NCBI GenBank assembly: GCA_947462335.1
Contig: OX381710.1
Location: forward strand, 2,852,001 to 2,916,000
Length of the DNA: 64,000 bases
DNA from: Harmothoe impar
Lineage: Eukaryota > Annelida > Polychaeta > Phyllodocida > Polynoidae
Direction: 5' to 3'
Each line of letters begins with the position of its first letter. Within the stretch, counting starts at the first letter, position 1. Both the position numbers and the translations under genes were made by a program. Positions 43,693-54,913 of this stretch are shown in pieces. Under the pieces are notes generated by a model. The model was given only the letters and a program-made list of their open reading frames with translations. It was not told the origin of the DNA and did not search any database.

Positions 43693-44126
43693 TCTAGCTG
43701 GTTGCCTGCATCGGAAGCTTTTTTCATACCAGTGCTGTAGGGGTTTCGTCACATGACGATCAGTGCCGGATGATGACAATGAAAGCACTCTTTGAATATG
43801 ACTTTGTACATGATAAACAAACTGTGAAAAATATAATTTTAAAACTTCAACGAAAATACGATAACTACAAGTCATCACAAGTGCATTATGGGAGGCTCAG
43901 GGACCCTTACTGAATTGTGAAAGGCTCTAGGCTCGGACTAACTGTGGGGAAGTGGTGGGGGGGGGGTGTGGAAGTTGTAGAGACGGGAGCAGCTTCTTGC
44001 TCTAAGTACACAGCTAATCATGGTGGTACGATAATGTGCAATAAGGGAGGCCGGGGCAGGGCGGGCCACAGGGGGCTCCTGTCCGTCTACCTATACCCTC
44101 TACCAGCCCGCCATTAGGGACTCGGT
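43693..44126. other. unique stretch
   Basis: No supported gene; poly-G at 43958. Confidence 0.5.
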
Positions 44127-44380
44127 CCTTTAGGGGCCGCATAGGGCTATATAGTTCATGATTACCTTTATCGTCATGATGCATGGATGCAGCCTTGGCG
44201 AGTAACTCACCACTGCTGCATTCATGCATCATGTCGATTCTACAGGGTTGATGCACTCCCAGAGGGTCAGCATGATGCATCAATGCATCATTGGCGAGTA
44301 GATTCACCAGGACTGCATTGATGCATCATGCCGGCCGAGGGCATAGCACATTAAAGCACTCTGCGGCCCTTACAGGTTAT
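44127..44380. mobile_element. piggyBac-like MITE, eroded ends
   Basis: CCTTTAGGGGCCGCATAG on the left, GCGGCCCTTACAGG TTAT on the right; both hairpins are clear (TTGGCGAGTAACTCACCA). Confidence 0.8.
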
Positions 44381-44859
44381 GGACTCCCCCCCCCCCCTGG
44401 AGGATAGCTAAGAGCGGCCTGGTGTGCCTTACAGACCCCAGGGGGCGCCCCAGGGGTGGTGGGGGGGGGGTAGAGTAGAGTAGAAGGGCAGGGGGGGTGG
44501 GGGGGGGGGGGGGTAGGGGGGCTGGGGGGGGTGGGGGCAGACAGACAGGTGCGGGGTAGGTAGCACCCCTACAGACCTCTCCACCCTATAGCACTATCAT
44601 AACTCACCTTTTACGGAAGTTTCACCCTGAATGTGCACTTTAAAACACTGCACTTTGAGTATTGGAAAAGTAGTTCCCTTTTAAACATCCTTATATTGAT
44701 CGATCCAATTTCCTTCATTCATATACTATGGCTATACACGAATTTCCTGCCATATACATGTACTAACATAATTTACGTATCATAAAAGTTTTCACATCAA
44801 TGCAAACTTTGGAAAAGTAATTGTGTTTACTGATTAATGGAATTTCCTTTGTTCATATA
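44381..44859. other. poly-G/poly-C rich then AT-rich unique stretch
   Basis: Long G runs at 44459-44470 and 44493-44530. CCCCAGGGGGCGCCC at 44437-44451 resembles a CTCF core. Confidence 0.5.
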
Positions 44860-45012
44860 GGGGCCGTCCATAGAGTACGTCACGCCGGAGGTGGAGAGGT
44901 CTTGGTCAGAGTGTGACAAACAATGATATAGGTATGGGGAAAACTCTGACAAGGGGGTGGGGTCTGTTGAAAATGGTCCATATTTGTGTGACATACTTTA
45001 TGGACGGTCCCA
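44860..45012. mobile_element. palindromic MITE of the GGGGCCGTCCAT type
   Basis: Ends GGGGCCGTCCATAGAGTACG TCAC and, inverted, GGGACCGTCCATAAAGTATG TCAC, preceded by TA. Elements with GGNCCGTCCATAAA ends are widespread in animals. About 150 bp, noncoding. Confidence 0.82.
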
Positions 45013-46539
45013 CACTGAAAATGTATCGGGAAATATGCCTGTATTTATCTTATAGATTTCACCTGATATACATGTATAGTCATCAGCGCAACAGATGCAC
45101 TCTTAAAGCGTCCGCATTCTAGTACACTTATGTGACTCGCCGGTGCTGTGCATGATAATGAGCGACAAATGAATATAAAGCCTTGAGGCATCATTTCAAA
45201 TTCCAGGTTCCACCCCGTAAAACAATACTTAATCAACTTTCCATACAATTGATACCATGTTTAATACATTGGTCTATAGTCTTTACCCCAGACCAGGTGG
45301 TCATACACCCCCCCCCCCCCTCCACCCCCAGCCCGCTCCAGGTCGGCTCCAGAATGGCCTCAGCAATTATGACCTAAGTGCCCGGGCATATCACAGGCCC
45401 AGAGCTCTCTTTTTTGTGATCAATTATGTATAGGTGCAATTACAGAAGGCACTGGGGGCTTTGAAGGGGCCCAGGTGGGGGGGGGGGGGCTCACGTGCGT
45501 GCCGGGGAGGGTGGGGGTATTGTTTAGGGGAAGGGGTGCGGAGGAGATATCAGTTTAATTTCTGGGAAATTTAATCCTTTGAGACCAGGATAGTGCTTAA
45601 AAACACTATGTCCATTTTAACATTGCAGTGCATGGATACTGCAGTGTCGGGTTACCCACAAGTACTGCATTAAAGTGGCATAATCACAACCCGCGCCTGG
45701 ACACCTGGGTTGAAGCGGGGATAGAGCAGGCTAGAGCAAGAGAGAAGCAGGGACCAGGTAAAGATAGGAGAGAAGGCACATTATGGTAGGGACAGGGCAG
45801 GGTTAATTTGTGTACTAGTTAATTACTGCCATACCCTGCAGCAGTATCATAATGAGCTGGTGCTTTAGGAATGGGTGGCTGTGTGGGGGAGGGGGGGGGG
45901 CGTGGGTACTGACTTTCTGATGGTAGGTACCAAAACATAAACTACAGCCCACACATTCCATGATGTGACAGCCCTCTTATTCTCCCTTGATCAATTAACA
46001 GCCCCCCCCCCCCATTTTTCTAAGATGTCATCAGACAGCTTCTTGCTAGGCCAGGATATTGTTATATAAACATTTTGGAAAGCTAATTACAGTTTTCTGG
46101 GCAAGAAATATGAGCACACTTGACTGTAACAACAGCCTTGTTACTATACATCTTCCAACAGCCCCCTGTTATAGTGCCTTTTGATTAGTGACAGCCCCCT
46201 CTTTTTCTTATCTTACGGACGTTAATCCGCAGCTCCCGGGGCCGTTTTGCAGTGGGTACCCAAACGGAGGTTGAGTGCCCCCCCGCCCGGGTGGGGTGTA
46301 TGTGTGGGGGGGGGGGGGGGGGGGGGGGGGGGGGAATGGGGGGGGGGATGGGGGAATGGGGGGGTGCATTCTCCCACAGCAGCTCCAGGTGTTTGGGAAC
46401 CTGTCGTGACTCATTAGCGGGGTGTATCGTGATGTGTGTGTATAACGCTTGTTACACCAGCCGGCAGACTTATTATACCAGTCTCTGACCACACATGCTA
46501 ACTGTTACACAATGGTATTCTACCACTCATTACAGCCAG
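45013..46539. other. unique stretch rich in poly-G/poly-C
   Basis: C or G runs at 45308, 45477-45489, 45891, 46003 and a run of about 36 G broken only rarely at 46298-46335. ACAGCCCCC motifs recur between 45970 and 46200. No supported gene. Confidence 0.5.
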
Positions 46540-46877
46540 TTAACCCTTTGAGGGCAGTATAATACATTCATGCATCATGCCCTTGATCAGCATGATGCAT
46601 GAATGCAGCCTTGACAAGTAACTGCATTTGAGCATGATACGGACGTCACACACGTAACCCTTTATGTCCTTAGTTATAATGATGCATGAATGCAGCCCTG
46701 GCGAGTAACTCGCCAGTGCTGCATGAAAGCATCATGCCGACCCTACAGGGCTGGCACACACTCGGAGTGTAAGCAAGATATCCCCATGAAGCATCTGTGA
46801 GTTATTACCTAAGGCTGCATAGGTGTATCATGACAACAAATGTCACCTTTTAGCGACATGCTGTCCTTAAATGGTTA
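46540..46877. mobile_element. piggyBac-like MITE with nested left end
   Basis: TTAA then CCCTTTGAGGGCAGTATA; a second left end, GTAACCCTTTATGTCCTTAG, at about 46655; right CTGTCCTTAAATGG then TTAT. Confidence 0.8.
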
Positions 46878-47254
46878 TACATCAATAATTACCAGACAGT
46901 TCCAACTCCTGGATACGTCTGATTCACAAACCTTTATTGCCAGATATTGAATTCTCAAGCCCCCGATACCAGCTAGCAGGTGTGGATTTATCAATTTGAT
47001 TATTGACAAAGCAAATATAGTTGCAGACTTTAGTTGAATATGAGGGAGGATACTTCTTCTATATATCACCTTTGCCAACCTCCTTACTTTGCACTGTACC
47101 CTTTTCATTTATAACTCCTAAAGGGCCTACAGGCATGTAGCGAGTCACCCACTTGCATTGGTGAACTATGAAGAGAAATGTACGCAACACTATGTTCAAT
47201 CTGTATTTACAAGCCCTTCATTCAAATTCAGATTTCATTAGACCATTGGTAGAG

Positions 47255-47257
<3 letters not shown>
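46878..47257. other. unique stretch
   Basis: No supported feature. Confidence 0.5.
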
Positions 47258-47353
<96 letters not shown>

Positions 47354-47359
47354 TATTAT
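47258..47359. repeat. TA microsatellite
   Basis: About 100 bases of TA dinucleotides abutting the left end of the 3.7-kb element. Confidence 0.98.
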
Positions 47360-48070
47360 AGACTGGAGGCAGAATTTTAAAAGAGCTCTAGAAATCACTT
47401 TATGAGGAACGGAATGTTAGAGGGTGGCATCCATGCCAGACTTGTAGTATGACCTGTACTGATCAGGTTTAGGGTGGATGCCACGCGCACAAATCGTTTT
47501 TCTTTGAAATAGGGCTCGATAATGGCAGCCATTACCGAAAATCATGATTTTGGCCATATCTTGGTGAGAAATGATGTTATTCAGTCATTTAAGGTGTCTA
47601 AATCCACATTCTCAGGGTCTAGGAATGCTATGGCAGCATCAAATTTTATTTTCCATGCTTATTTCATACTCTATCAGGGTAGCCATTACCGAGAATTACA
47701 ATTTTGGCCATATCTTGGTGAGAAATGATGATATTGAGTCATTTAATGAGTCTAAATCCACATTTTCATGGTCTAGGAATACTATGAAAGCATTAGATTG
47801 CTTCCCCCATGCACATATTATGTACCTTAATGGGGTAGCCATTACCTAAATTCACGGCTTTGGCCATATCTAGGTGAGAAATGATGATAATGAATCATTT
47901 AAGGTGTTTAAAGCCACATTTTCAGGGTCTAGGAATACTATGGAAGCATTAAATTACCTTCCCCATACATATATTGTATCCTATTGGGGTAACTATAACA
48001 GAAATGCATTGTTTTTGCCTTAATTTGCCAAGAAATGATGATAGACTCCTAATTGAAGTGGCTACATCCA
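47360..48070. repeat. left inverted arm with four 157-bp subrepeats
   Basis: GGNAGCCATTACCGAAAATC-type starts occur at 47525, 47680, 47838 and 47991. Each is followed by TTTGGCCATATCTTGGTGAG AAATGATG, a GTCATTTAA block, CCACATTTTCAGGGTCTAGG AATACTATG and a variable spacer. Confidence 0.9.
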
Positions 48071-48569
48071 CATTCTAAGGGTATATGACGACACAATGGT
48101 AGTATAATTTATGTTTTCTTAGTCATACATTGCCCATTATATGCATATGCCCAACAATGACCTAATTATACTAGATCTCCCTGGACTTTTCTGACACAAT
48201 ATGGCACTGCTATCTTGATTTCTCTGTTCTCTGAACTGAGGGTAAATATTAGTGTGGTGATGTTCCATTATACATCATTATACTAAACCTCATCAAGGAC
48301 TACAAATCTGGCAGGTTAATGCATAACCCGGCCCGGCTTATACCACCTAGGTCTTATTACTAAGTTTATTCTAACAACCTGGTACAGATCACATGATCTG
48401 GCCTGGGTGGCTAAATATTGCGACTGGAGGCAGCCTGCATATGTAAGGAAGGCCATCGCCAGTCACTGGCAGTTCCCACTGGAAGCTTCTGGCTGTGGGT
48501 CCACACATTGAGTTTGACCTACAGTCAATCAGCTACCAAGACCTATCTGACAGAACCTGGAACCAGCCT

Positions 48570-48960
48570 GCCCCCCACATAGACCATCCATTTGGTAGAA
48601 GCATCTGCTACCAGTTCTGCCAGTTCCACCATCTAAAGACAAGAGTCCTCAAAGTGTGGCTATGATCAAGAAAGCCAAAGACTAGGAGTACCTGTAGACT
48701 CCACAGAGAAATAAAAGCATTCCTTCATTCCTAAACAAGTGACCTGTGTTTCATTCCTGGGTATAATATCTGGAAGTCAAACGATCCTTACAGATACTTG
48801 GACTGTTCCCAACAGTCACAGATTCTGCCCCCTCCCCCATAAGAAAAAACACACCCTACAAAAACTTCAACCTTCCTTATTAGACATAGCTTCTAACTGC
48901 AATCTTGTAAGTCTGACTATCCCAGTTGATCTGGTTTATGTACTAGTACTTTCTTCTCAC
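48570..48960 (+). pseudogene. DIRS-type reverse transcriptase relic
   Basis: Three pieces in the order expected of DIRS-type pol, with frameshifts and a stop between them. HIDHPFGRSICYQF (about 48576-48617) is like the family's LPFG-x-RS region. RLGVPVDSTEK-stop-KHSFIPKQ leads into VTCVSFLGI (48679-48765), like the LGVP...TFLGI block. KKKHTLQKLQPSLL (48841 on) lies about 30 residues downstream of FLGI, the spacing of the family's KK-x-TL-x-ELQSL block. The catalytic aspartate motif is not visible. It may instead be a related RT class; the match rests on motif order and spacing. Confidence 0.6.
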
Positions 48961-50469
48961 CTGTACTGACTGAACATCATACTAAATATATTTCTTTTCT
49001 AGTCTGGGTTAATGTGTCGGGTGTCCAGTATGAACTATTGTCTCATCAAGTTTTAAAGGTACCAAGTGAAAAGTGATTCACCAATTTTGGGATGCATACC
49101 CATGCTTCCTTCCTCTAGAGTTTAACAGCATAAATTCATACAACAGTATGCCACATGTCAGGAATAATTCATCCCAAAACACCATGCCATCCTCTGCCAT
49201 TCCCGTTTGGTTGGTGTGTGTGACATTCAAAGGAGTACACATGATTCCAACCTATTATAGTCAGGTTTTCCAGATCTACTCTTACCAACTGATCAAAATC
49301 TTTGTCTGCATTAGGATCTGGTCTCCTGGTCAAATCAGGGTTTATTGTTACATAGCACAATCCTTATACTTATTGGTTGCTTGAGATGTATCAATTTCTC
49401 CAGGCCAATTTTTAACTTATATGTAGCTATATGAATGGAGAATGGTCCCTAAAAAACACTAGTTGTATTGGGAAAGGAGGTGGAAATGACTTGGTCCCTC
49501 CTATCAAACCTCAAAGATATATGCTCCTTATGCCCTGTAAACTCAAGCCCTGAATGTTAAAGTTCACAATTGCATTTAATGTGTAATTTCTGTATGATTG
49601 GGTGGTCTACAGTAGGGCCTGCAGAGTCTTTCAGTCCTGAAAGAAATGCCTGTAGGCCATCCAGTGGATAGGCAAATAAGGGTATGCTCAAGAATGTAAA
49701 TATATGGGGACACTCAAAAGTGACTTATTGAAGTTTGAAACCAACTTAATCTTTATTCCATGTCACTTCGAAAATTATGATTAACCTTCAAATATTGAAT
49801 TAATGATTCCAGAGAGTCACAACAAAGGTGACCAGTGAACGGGGTACTTTTGGGGCCCATTCTGCACACAGAATTATTACGGGGATTCGCCCTGGTATAT
49901 CTATTCTCAGGTACACTCACCTAAGAATACATTGATACCTATTTAACCTACACCTATATCTTTCTACCAGATACCAAAAGACTCCTTCCCTGTTAATGAA
50001 AATATTGTGTTTGGAAATACACTTAGATGAGGATTTAACCCATTCAAAACATGAAAAACACAGACAAGGAGCTCCATAGATTGGGTAATTGCTATATCCC
50101 ATACTTTTCTGTACATTCTGGCCCCCAATTTGTCATCTTACCCACACATACTATTGAGAACGGTTGATATCTACCCTGGAAAAGATACAAAGTATGTTCA
50201 ACAAACAAACTCAGTGGGTTGAAATTACTGTGGAAAAACTATATCCTAGAAACAAACTCTGTTAAATGGATGGTAATGCTATAGTTTTTACTGGATATCA
50301 AGGCTAAGAGCCATATGAAAATATATCTTGTAAGCTCTCAACATCCATGCTATGGTTTGTTATGTTATAGCTAGGTGGGCAGTTCTATTATTACCAGACA
50401 GCAGTTTTTTCAGATATGAAACAATTCTTGATGTGTTTTTATTGTAAGACTGCAATAGGTCTGGTAGGC

Positions 50470-51062
50470 ATGAGAGAACTTAGGTGATGGCACCAACATG
50501 TTCCAATACCCTGACAATGTGGATGCAGCCATGTCAAAAGAGTGTCTATTGTCAATATTTGCAAAGATATGGCCAAAACCGTGAATTTTGGTAATGGCTA
50601 CCCCATTAAGGTACAAAATATGTGCATGGGAGTAGTAATCTAATGCTTCCATAGTATTCCTAGACCATGAAAATGTGGATTTAGACTCATTAAATGACTC
50701 AATATCATCATTTCTCACCAAGATATGGCCAAAATTGTAATTCTCGGTAATGGCTGCCCTAATAGAGTATGATATAAGCATGGAAAATAAAATTTGATGC
50801 TGCCATAGTATTCCTAGACCCTGAAAATGTGGATTTAGACACCTTAAATGACTGAATAACATCATTTCTCACCAAGATATGGCCAAAATCATGATTTTCG
50901 GTAATGGCTGCCATTAACAAGCCCTATTTCAAAGAAAAACGATTTGTGCGCGTGGCATCCACCCTAAACCTGATCAGTAGGGGTCATACTACAAGTCTGG
51001 CATGGATGCCACCCTCTAACATTCCGTTCCTCATATGGTGTTATTTCAAAATTCTGCCTCCA

Positions 51063-51064
<2 letters not shown>
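50470..51064. repeat. right inverted arm with 157-bp subrepeats
   Basis: Reverse complement of the left arm, with subrepeats at about 50885-50905, 50735-50755 and 50580-50600 plus a diverged fourth to about 50470. Confidence 0.9.

Positions 51065-51130
<66 letters not shown>
51065..51130. repeat. TA microsatellite between two elements
   Basis: About 60 bases, mostly TA, separating the 3.7-kb element from the next one. Confidence 0.95.
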
Positions 51131-51132
<2 letters not shown>

Positions 51133-51399
51133 GTGAAATCTCGTTATAAGGAGGACGGTTATAAGGAGCAGACGGTTATAAGGAGCACATTTGCTTTGCC
51201 AAAATCTTTTTTTATACTTTTCTATAGTAAAAAACCACTATTAGAACGAGCATTTCTAGCTGAAAATCGCTTATAAGGAGCAATTTTCCCAGATAAAAAT
51301 TAGGTTATAAAAAATTTTCAGGGCTGTGTAATGATTTCATGTTTCATTCTGAAGGGTCTGGTGGATCAGGGTGTGTTCAAACCCGGGGGGGGGGGGGGA

Positions 51400-51850
51400 G
51401 TTGTGTGAGGCTGGGGCAGGTTCAAAGCAACTCCCCCCGCCCCTAGGGCTTCCTGAGCCGGGGGGGGGGGGGTTGTGTGAGGCTGGGGCAGGTTCAAAGC
51501 AACTCCTCCCGCCCCTAGGGCTTCCTGAGCCGGGGGGTGGGGGGGTGTGAGGCTGGGGCAGGTTCAAAGCAACTCCCCCCGACCCTAGGGCTTCCTGAGC
51601 CGGGAGGGGGGGGGGTTGTGTGAGGCTGGGGCAGGTTCAAAGCAACTCCTCCCGCCCCTAGGGCTTCCTGAGCCGGGGGGGGGGGGTGTGAGGCTGGGGC
51701 AGGTTCAAAGCAACTCCCCCCGCCCCTAGGGCTTCCTGAGCCGGGAGGGGGGGTGGGGGTTGTGTGAGGCTGGGGCAGGTTCAAAGCGACTCCCCCCGCC
51801 CCTAGGGATTCTTGAGCCGGTAGGAGGGGTTGTGAGAGGCTGGGGTAGTT
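51400..51850. repeat. 70-72-bp G-rich minisatellite, 6 copies
   Basis: Unit: GTGAGGCTGGGGCAGGTTCA AAGCAACTCCCCCCGCCCCT AGGGCTTCCTGAGCC followed by 9-13 G. Six copies in the same direction, very alike, with decay at the right edge. Confidence 0.95.
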
Positions 51851-51959
51851 TCAAAGTAGGTATGGACCTTTGAGGGGGAGGCGGGGTGTCCAGGGGTGTC
51901 TAGGGCCAGTCTAGACTCTAGGTCGTTCTAATAAAGTTTCTGGGGGTATAGATGGGGGG

Positions 51960-52150
51960 GGGGGGTCCCCATGTCGCATGTCGATTTTAAGAAATGGTCA
52001 TGTTGCATGTCTATGTCGCTTAACAATGCTCATGTCCCATGTCGATTTTAAGAAATGTCCATGTCCCCTGTCACTATCTTTTTAAGCCTCATGTCACTAG
52101 GCCTCTAGTCACATGTCGATTTTAAGAAAAGGCCATGTCGTCATGTCGAA
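51960..52150. repeat. short irregular tandem repeat
   Basis: CATGTCGATTTTAAGAAA(T/A)G occurs three to four times at 35-90-base spacing, with CATGTC(C/G)C between. Confidence 0.75.
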
Positions 52151-52401
52151 TTTAGAGGTGTACCCCCAATTTACTATGGAAATGTATAGGAGAAGAACAG
52201 ACTATGACGTTGTATCCATGCTCATTATAACCAAGTTTTTCTGTGTATATATATGTATATATATATATATATATATGTGTGTATATATACATTTTGTATA
52301 TGTATACATGTATATAATATGACCAAAATCGGTTACAAGGAAGGTTGGTTACAAGGAACAAATTTGCCCTGCCAAAAGGTGCTCCTTATAACGAGATTTT
52401 A

Positions 52402-52404
<3 letters not shown>

Positions 52405-52438
<34 letters not shown>

Positions 52439-52810
52439 GGTTTCATACGATACAGGGATATTTTCTATATTATATTTGGTTTGAAAAAAGTTAATTGTCT
52501 TCCATTTTGCGAAGTGATTACAAACAGTCTTCTGGGTATCTTTAATGAATGCGTAACATTTTGTATGATGCACCTTTCTTTCTATTATTGTAATGCATGA
52601 TCCAGCACTAGTAAGCAAGACGTAGGTGGTGCATTACTGCATCATGCTAAAGTGGTATACTGATACACTCCCAAAGAGTTGCAAAACCCATGCTCTCCAT
52701 ATAACCATATAACGTTTTAACGATTTCAGTCGCTGGCCCCATCTTGCACCATGTTGGTTATTTGTCCCAAATCGAGAGCATTATTTTGAACAAGTCTACA
52801 TTACTCTGTC
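52405..52810. other. TA run then unique stretch
   Basis: TA microsatellite 52405-52434; a scrap of piggyBac-like MITE centre at about 52625-52685. No gene. Confidence 0.5.
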
Positions 52811-52955
52811 CTTAAATTACGTCCTTGAGAAATGACATTTGTCATCATGATGCACCAATGCAGCCTCAGCAAGCTACTCGCCAGGGCTGTATACAAGCAT
52901 CATGGCGAACAAGGGCTTAATGCATTCAGGCATCATGCCCCCCTTAAAGGGTTAA
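52811..52955. mobile_element. piggyBac-like MITE, internal deletion
   Basis: Only one hairpin (CAGCCTCAGCAAGCTACTCG CCAG) between TTGTCATCATGATGCACCAA and the right end CCCCTTAAAGGG TTAA. Confidence 0.75.
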
Positions 52956-53209
52956 CTGCTCCAGCTGATTACAATATGACTCAAGTCTCTCAGAATAAAT
53001 CACCTCAAAAAATAATCCATGAATGAATAAATAAGGAGGCGTCTTTCTCCCTGAATTAACGCCGCCATCTTTCTTCTCTGAGAGACGCCAACGTGACAGG
53101 AGGGGGTAGGGAGGGGGTAGGGAGGGGTAGTGGGAACAGGGGGGGGGGAGTCTCCAGAGCAAACGACTGCAGATCCATTCACGTCGCTACCCTATGTTAC
53201 TCGGAGCAG
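52956..53209. other. unique stretch becoming GC-rich
   Basis: GGGGTAGGGA repeats at 53101-53130. No supported gene. Confidence 0.45.
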
Positions 53210-53330
53210 TGTCTGCCGCGTACCGTTGTCACGTAGGCCGTCATTGGCGACCGTGGGACGTACGAGCGCTGCGATTGGTCAGTGCCCCCCAGACGTATAA
53301 AATCATACTTGTGGGGATTTACTGTGCGGC
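53210..53330 (+). promoter_or_regulatory. candidate core promoter: two CCAAT boxes and a TATA box
   Basis: Inverted CCAAT boxes TCATTGGCG (53241) and GCGATTGGTC (53271) are 31 bases apart. TATAAAA follows at 53296-53302, 18 bases past the second box. The area is rich in CG dinucleotides. A start site would be expected near 53325-53335. The first downstream ATG (53371) opens only about 47 codons (MDLLVFAPETRGRGGG...), so no product can be assigned. Confidence 0.5.
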
Positions 53331-53959
53331 AGACTCTGGCTCCCAGCAGTGACGCGCAGCACAGCGAATGGATTTGCTAGTGTTTGCTCCGGAGACTAGG
53401 GGACGGGGGGGGGGGGTTCGTCTGGGCTGCTACCGTGGTGTAAATTCATGCTCCTTTTTGCTGCCAGTTTCGCTGGCTTTATATGTTAGGTCTAGGGTTA
53501 GGTTTACTCTCTGAAAGAAGGTTTCTGAGGGTGTCAAAATATTTGAAAGATGAGCGTTGAATCGCATTTAATTGCAAAGTGTTTTAAATCATTATAGGTC
53601 AGGGCTGCATGCATGCACCATCCTCGCACCCCGGGAGTGTATCAGCCCTGTAGAGTTGGCATGATGCTTCAACATTACGACCTAAATTTAACACAGCAAC
53701 AAGGACCATTTTGAGGCTTAGGGACATGGGACAAGAGGAAAAAATAGACAGTGACATGGGACAATGGGCTTTTTTCTAAATCGTTGTAGCGAGATGAGCA
53801 TTTCTTAGAACCGATATGGCAACATCGCAATTTCTTAAAATAGATATGGGACATGTCCCTGAGAAGACTTGAAATATGCATATAATGATGCATATTAACA
53901 GGACCCTTCCCTTACCTAGAAATACCTGTCCCCAGCTCCCACTACCCCAACCTCCAGCC
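53331..53959. other. unique stretch, possible 5' exon and intron, with a MITE scrap
   Basis: 53596-53674 is the central spacer of a piggyBac-like MITE (GGGAGTGTATCAGCCCTGTA). At 53695-53860 GGGACATGGGACAA and ATATGGGACATGTCCC occur, related to the ATGTC repeat at 51960. Confidence 0.45.
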
Positions 53960-54375
53960 CGGGCTGTATACTATGATAAAAATAGTATAGTATATCATGA
54001 TATTCACAATAGTAAACCATGGTTAATTTACCCTGGTTATTTGGCCAAACCATGGTATTTTAACCATAATTAATCATAGCATTTGCCATAGTTAACCATG
54101 GTAAATTTACCCTGGTTATATGGCCAAACCATGGTATTGATACCATGGTATATTCAAATATTAACCATGGTATATCATGATATACTGTGGTAAATCCTAG
54201 TAAAACGTGTAATTTCATACTAGTTGAGATCACTGTATACCATTGTAAACATCATGGTAAATCATGGTAAGTATCATGGGATACCTTTGTAAATATACCA
54301 TGGTTTGGCCAAATAACCAGGGTAAATTAACGACGGTTTACCCTGGTGAATACCATGGTATTTTTTTACCTGGGC
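53960..54375. repeat. palindromic repeat built of ACCATGGTA motifs
   Basis: TTACCCTGGTTATTTGGCCA AACCATGGTAT occurs at 54029 and 54107 and inverted at about 54299-54325. TAACCATGGT and ATACCATGGTA alternate throughout. CCAGCCCGGGC and ACCTGGGCCC bound it. Possibly a MITE of short palindromic units. Confidence 0.8.
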
Positions 54376-54531
54376 CCTAGTGTGTCTAGCAGGTTGGCTA
54401 TTGACTGGGTATTACGGCAGGTGGTAATCAGTCTAATTAGACACTTGTCACTGAGTACAACCCAACCCCAGCAATTGATCCGCCTTGATTGACGCCGCTT
54501 TCCCCCAGGCCTCTGCCGCTCCCTGCTTTTT
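54376..54531. other. unique stretch
   Basis: No supported feature. Confidence 0.5.
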
Positions 54532-54741
54532 GTAACCCTTTGCGGGCTAGTCCACTATTCTCTCTATCGTTTGTCACCAGGGCTGCATTCAAACATCATA
54601 CCAACCCTTTGAGAGTGTCTCAACCTCATAAGGTCGGCATGATGATCAGCCCTAGTGGGTTACTCGCCAGGACTACATTCATGCATCATGCCGACAAAGG
54701 GCATGATGCATTAAAGCAGTATCCTGCCGGTAAAGGTTTAA
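54532..54741. mobile_element. piggyBac-like MITE, eroded
   Basis: GTAA then CCCTTTGCGGGCTAGTCC; central spacer TTTGAGAGTGTCTCAACC; right CTGCCGGTAAAGG TTTAA. Confidence 0.75.
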
Positions 54742-54913
54742 CCCGCTCCCTTTCATGTAGGTTGATGAAGGCGGGTGTGTTTTTATTCCGTAATTAGGTT
54801 GTGACTGTAATGTTGGGTTGGTCTCATTATGTAGCACTGCTGGGGGGGGGGGGGGGGTGGGGGGGAGTGCACTCATTATTTGTGCACTCTAATGACGCAC
54901 TCCTTTTTTCTAA
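54742..54913. other. unique stretch with poly-G
   Basis: Poly-G at 54842-54865. Confidence 0.5.

Larger units (their letters stand above)
47360..51064. mobile_element. 3.7-kb element with long inverted arms and a DIRS-type RT relic
   Basis: Bounded by TAGACTGGAGGCAGAATTTT and its exact inverse (ending AATTCTGCCTCCAGTCTA at 51064). The arms of about 600-700 bp (47360-48070 and 50470-51064) are reverse complements, highly alike for the outer 450 bp. TA microsatellites lie on both sides, so the target duplication cannot be read. Inside, a plus-strand relic resembles the RT/RNase H pol of DIRS-type retrotransposons, which also have inverted terminal repeats. The element is dead: the reading frame is broken and no tyrosine recombinase was recognised. 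Confidence 0.75.
51131..52404. mobile_element. 1.27-kb TA-flanked pogo/mariner-type non-autonomous element
   Basis: Ends CAGTGAAATCTCGTTATAAG GA and, inverted, CAGTAAAATCTCGTTATAAG GA, with TA on both sides, in TA-rich sequence. Subterminal GGTTATAAGGAGCA (left) matches GGTTACAAGGAACAAATTTG (right). No transposase frame; the inside holds a G-rich minisatellite, a GTCGATTTTAAGAAA repeat and a TA array. Confidence 0.88.

Noticed and set aside
48000..50400. Tyrosine recombinase domain expected for a DIRS element (minus-strand 61-codon frame at 49917-50102 and plus-strand pieces at 49900-50100 considered)
   Set aside because: No convincing R...H-x-x-R...Y pattern could be found.
47360..51064. 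Endogenous virus or Polinton on the basis of long inverted ends
   Set aside because: No capsid, polymerase B, integrase or protease-like frame; too short, and the only protein trace is RT-like.
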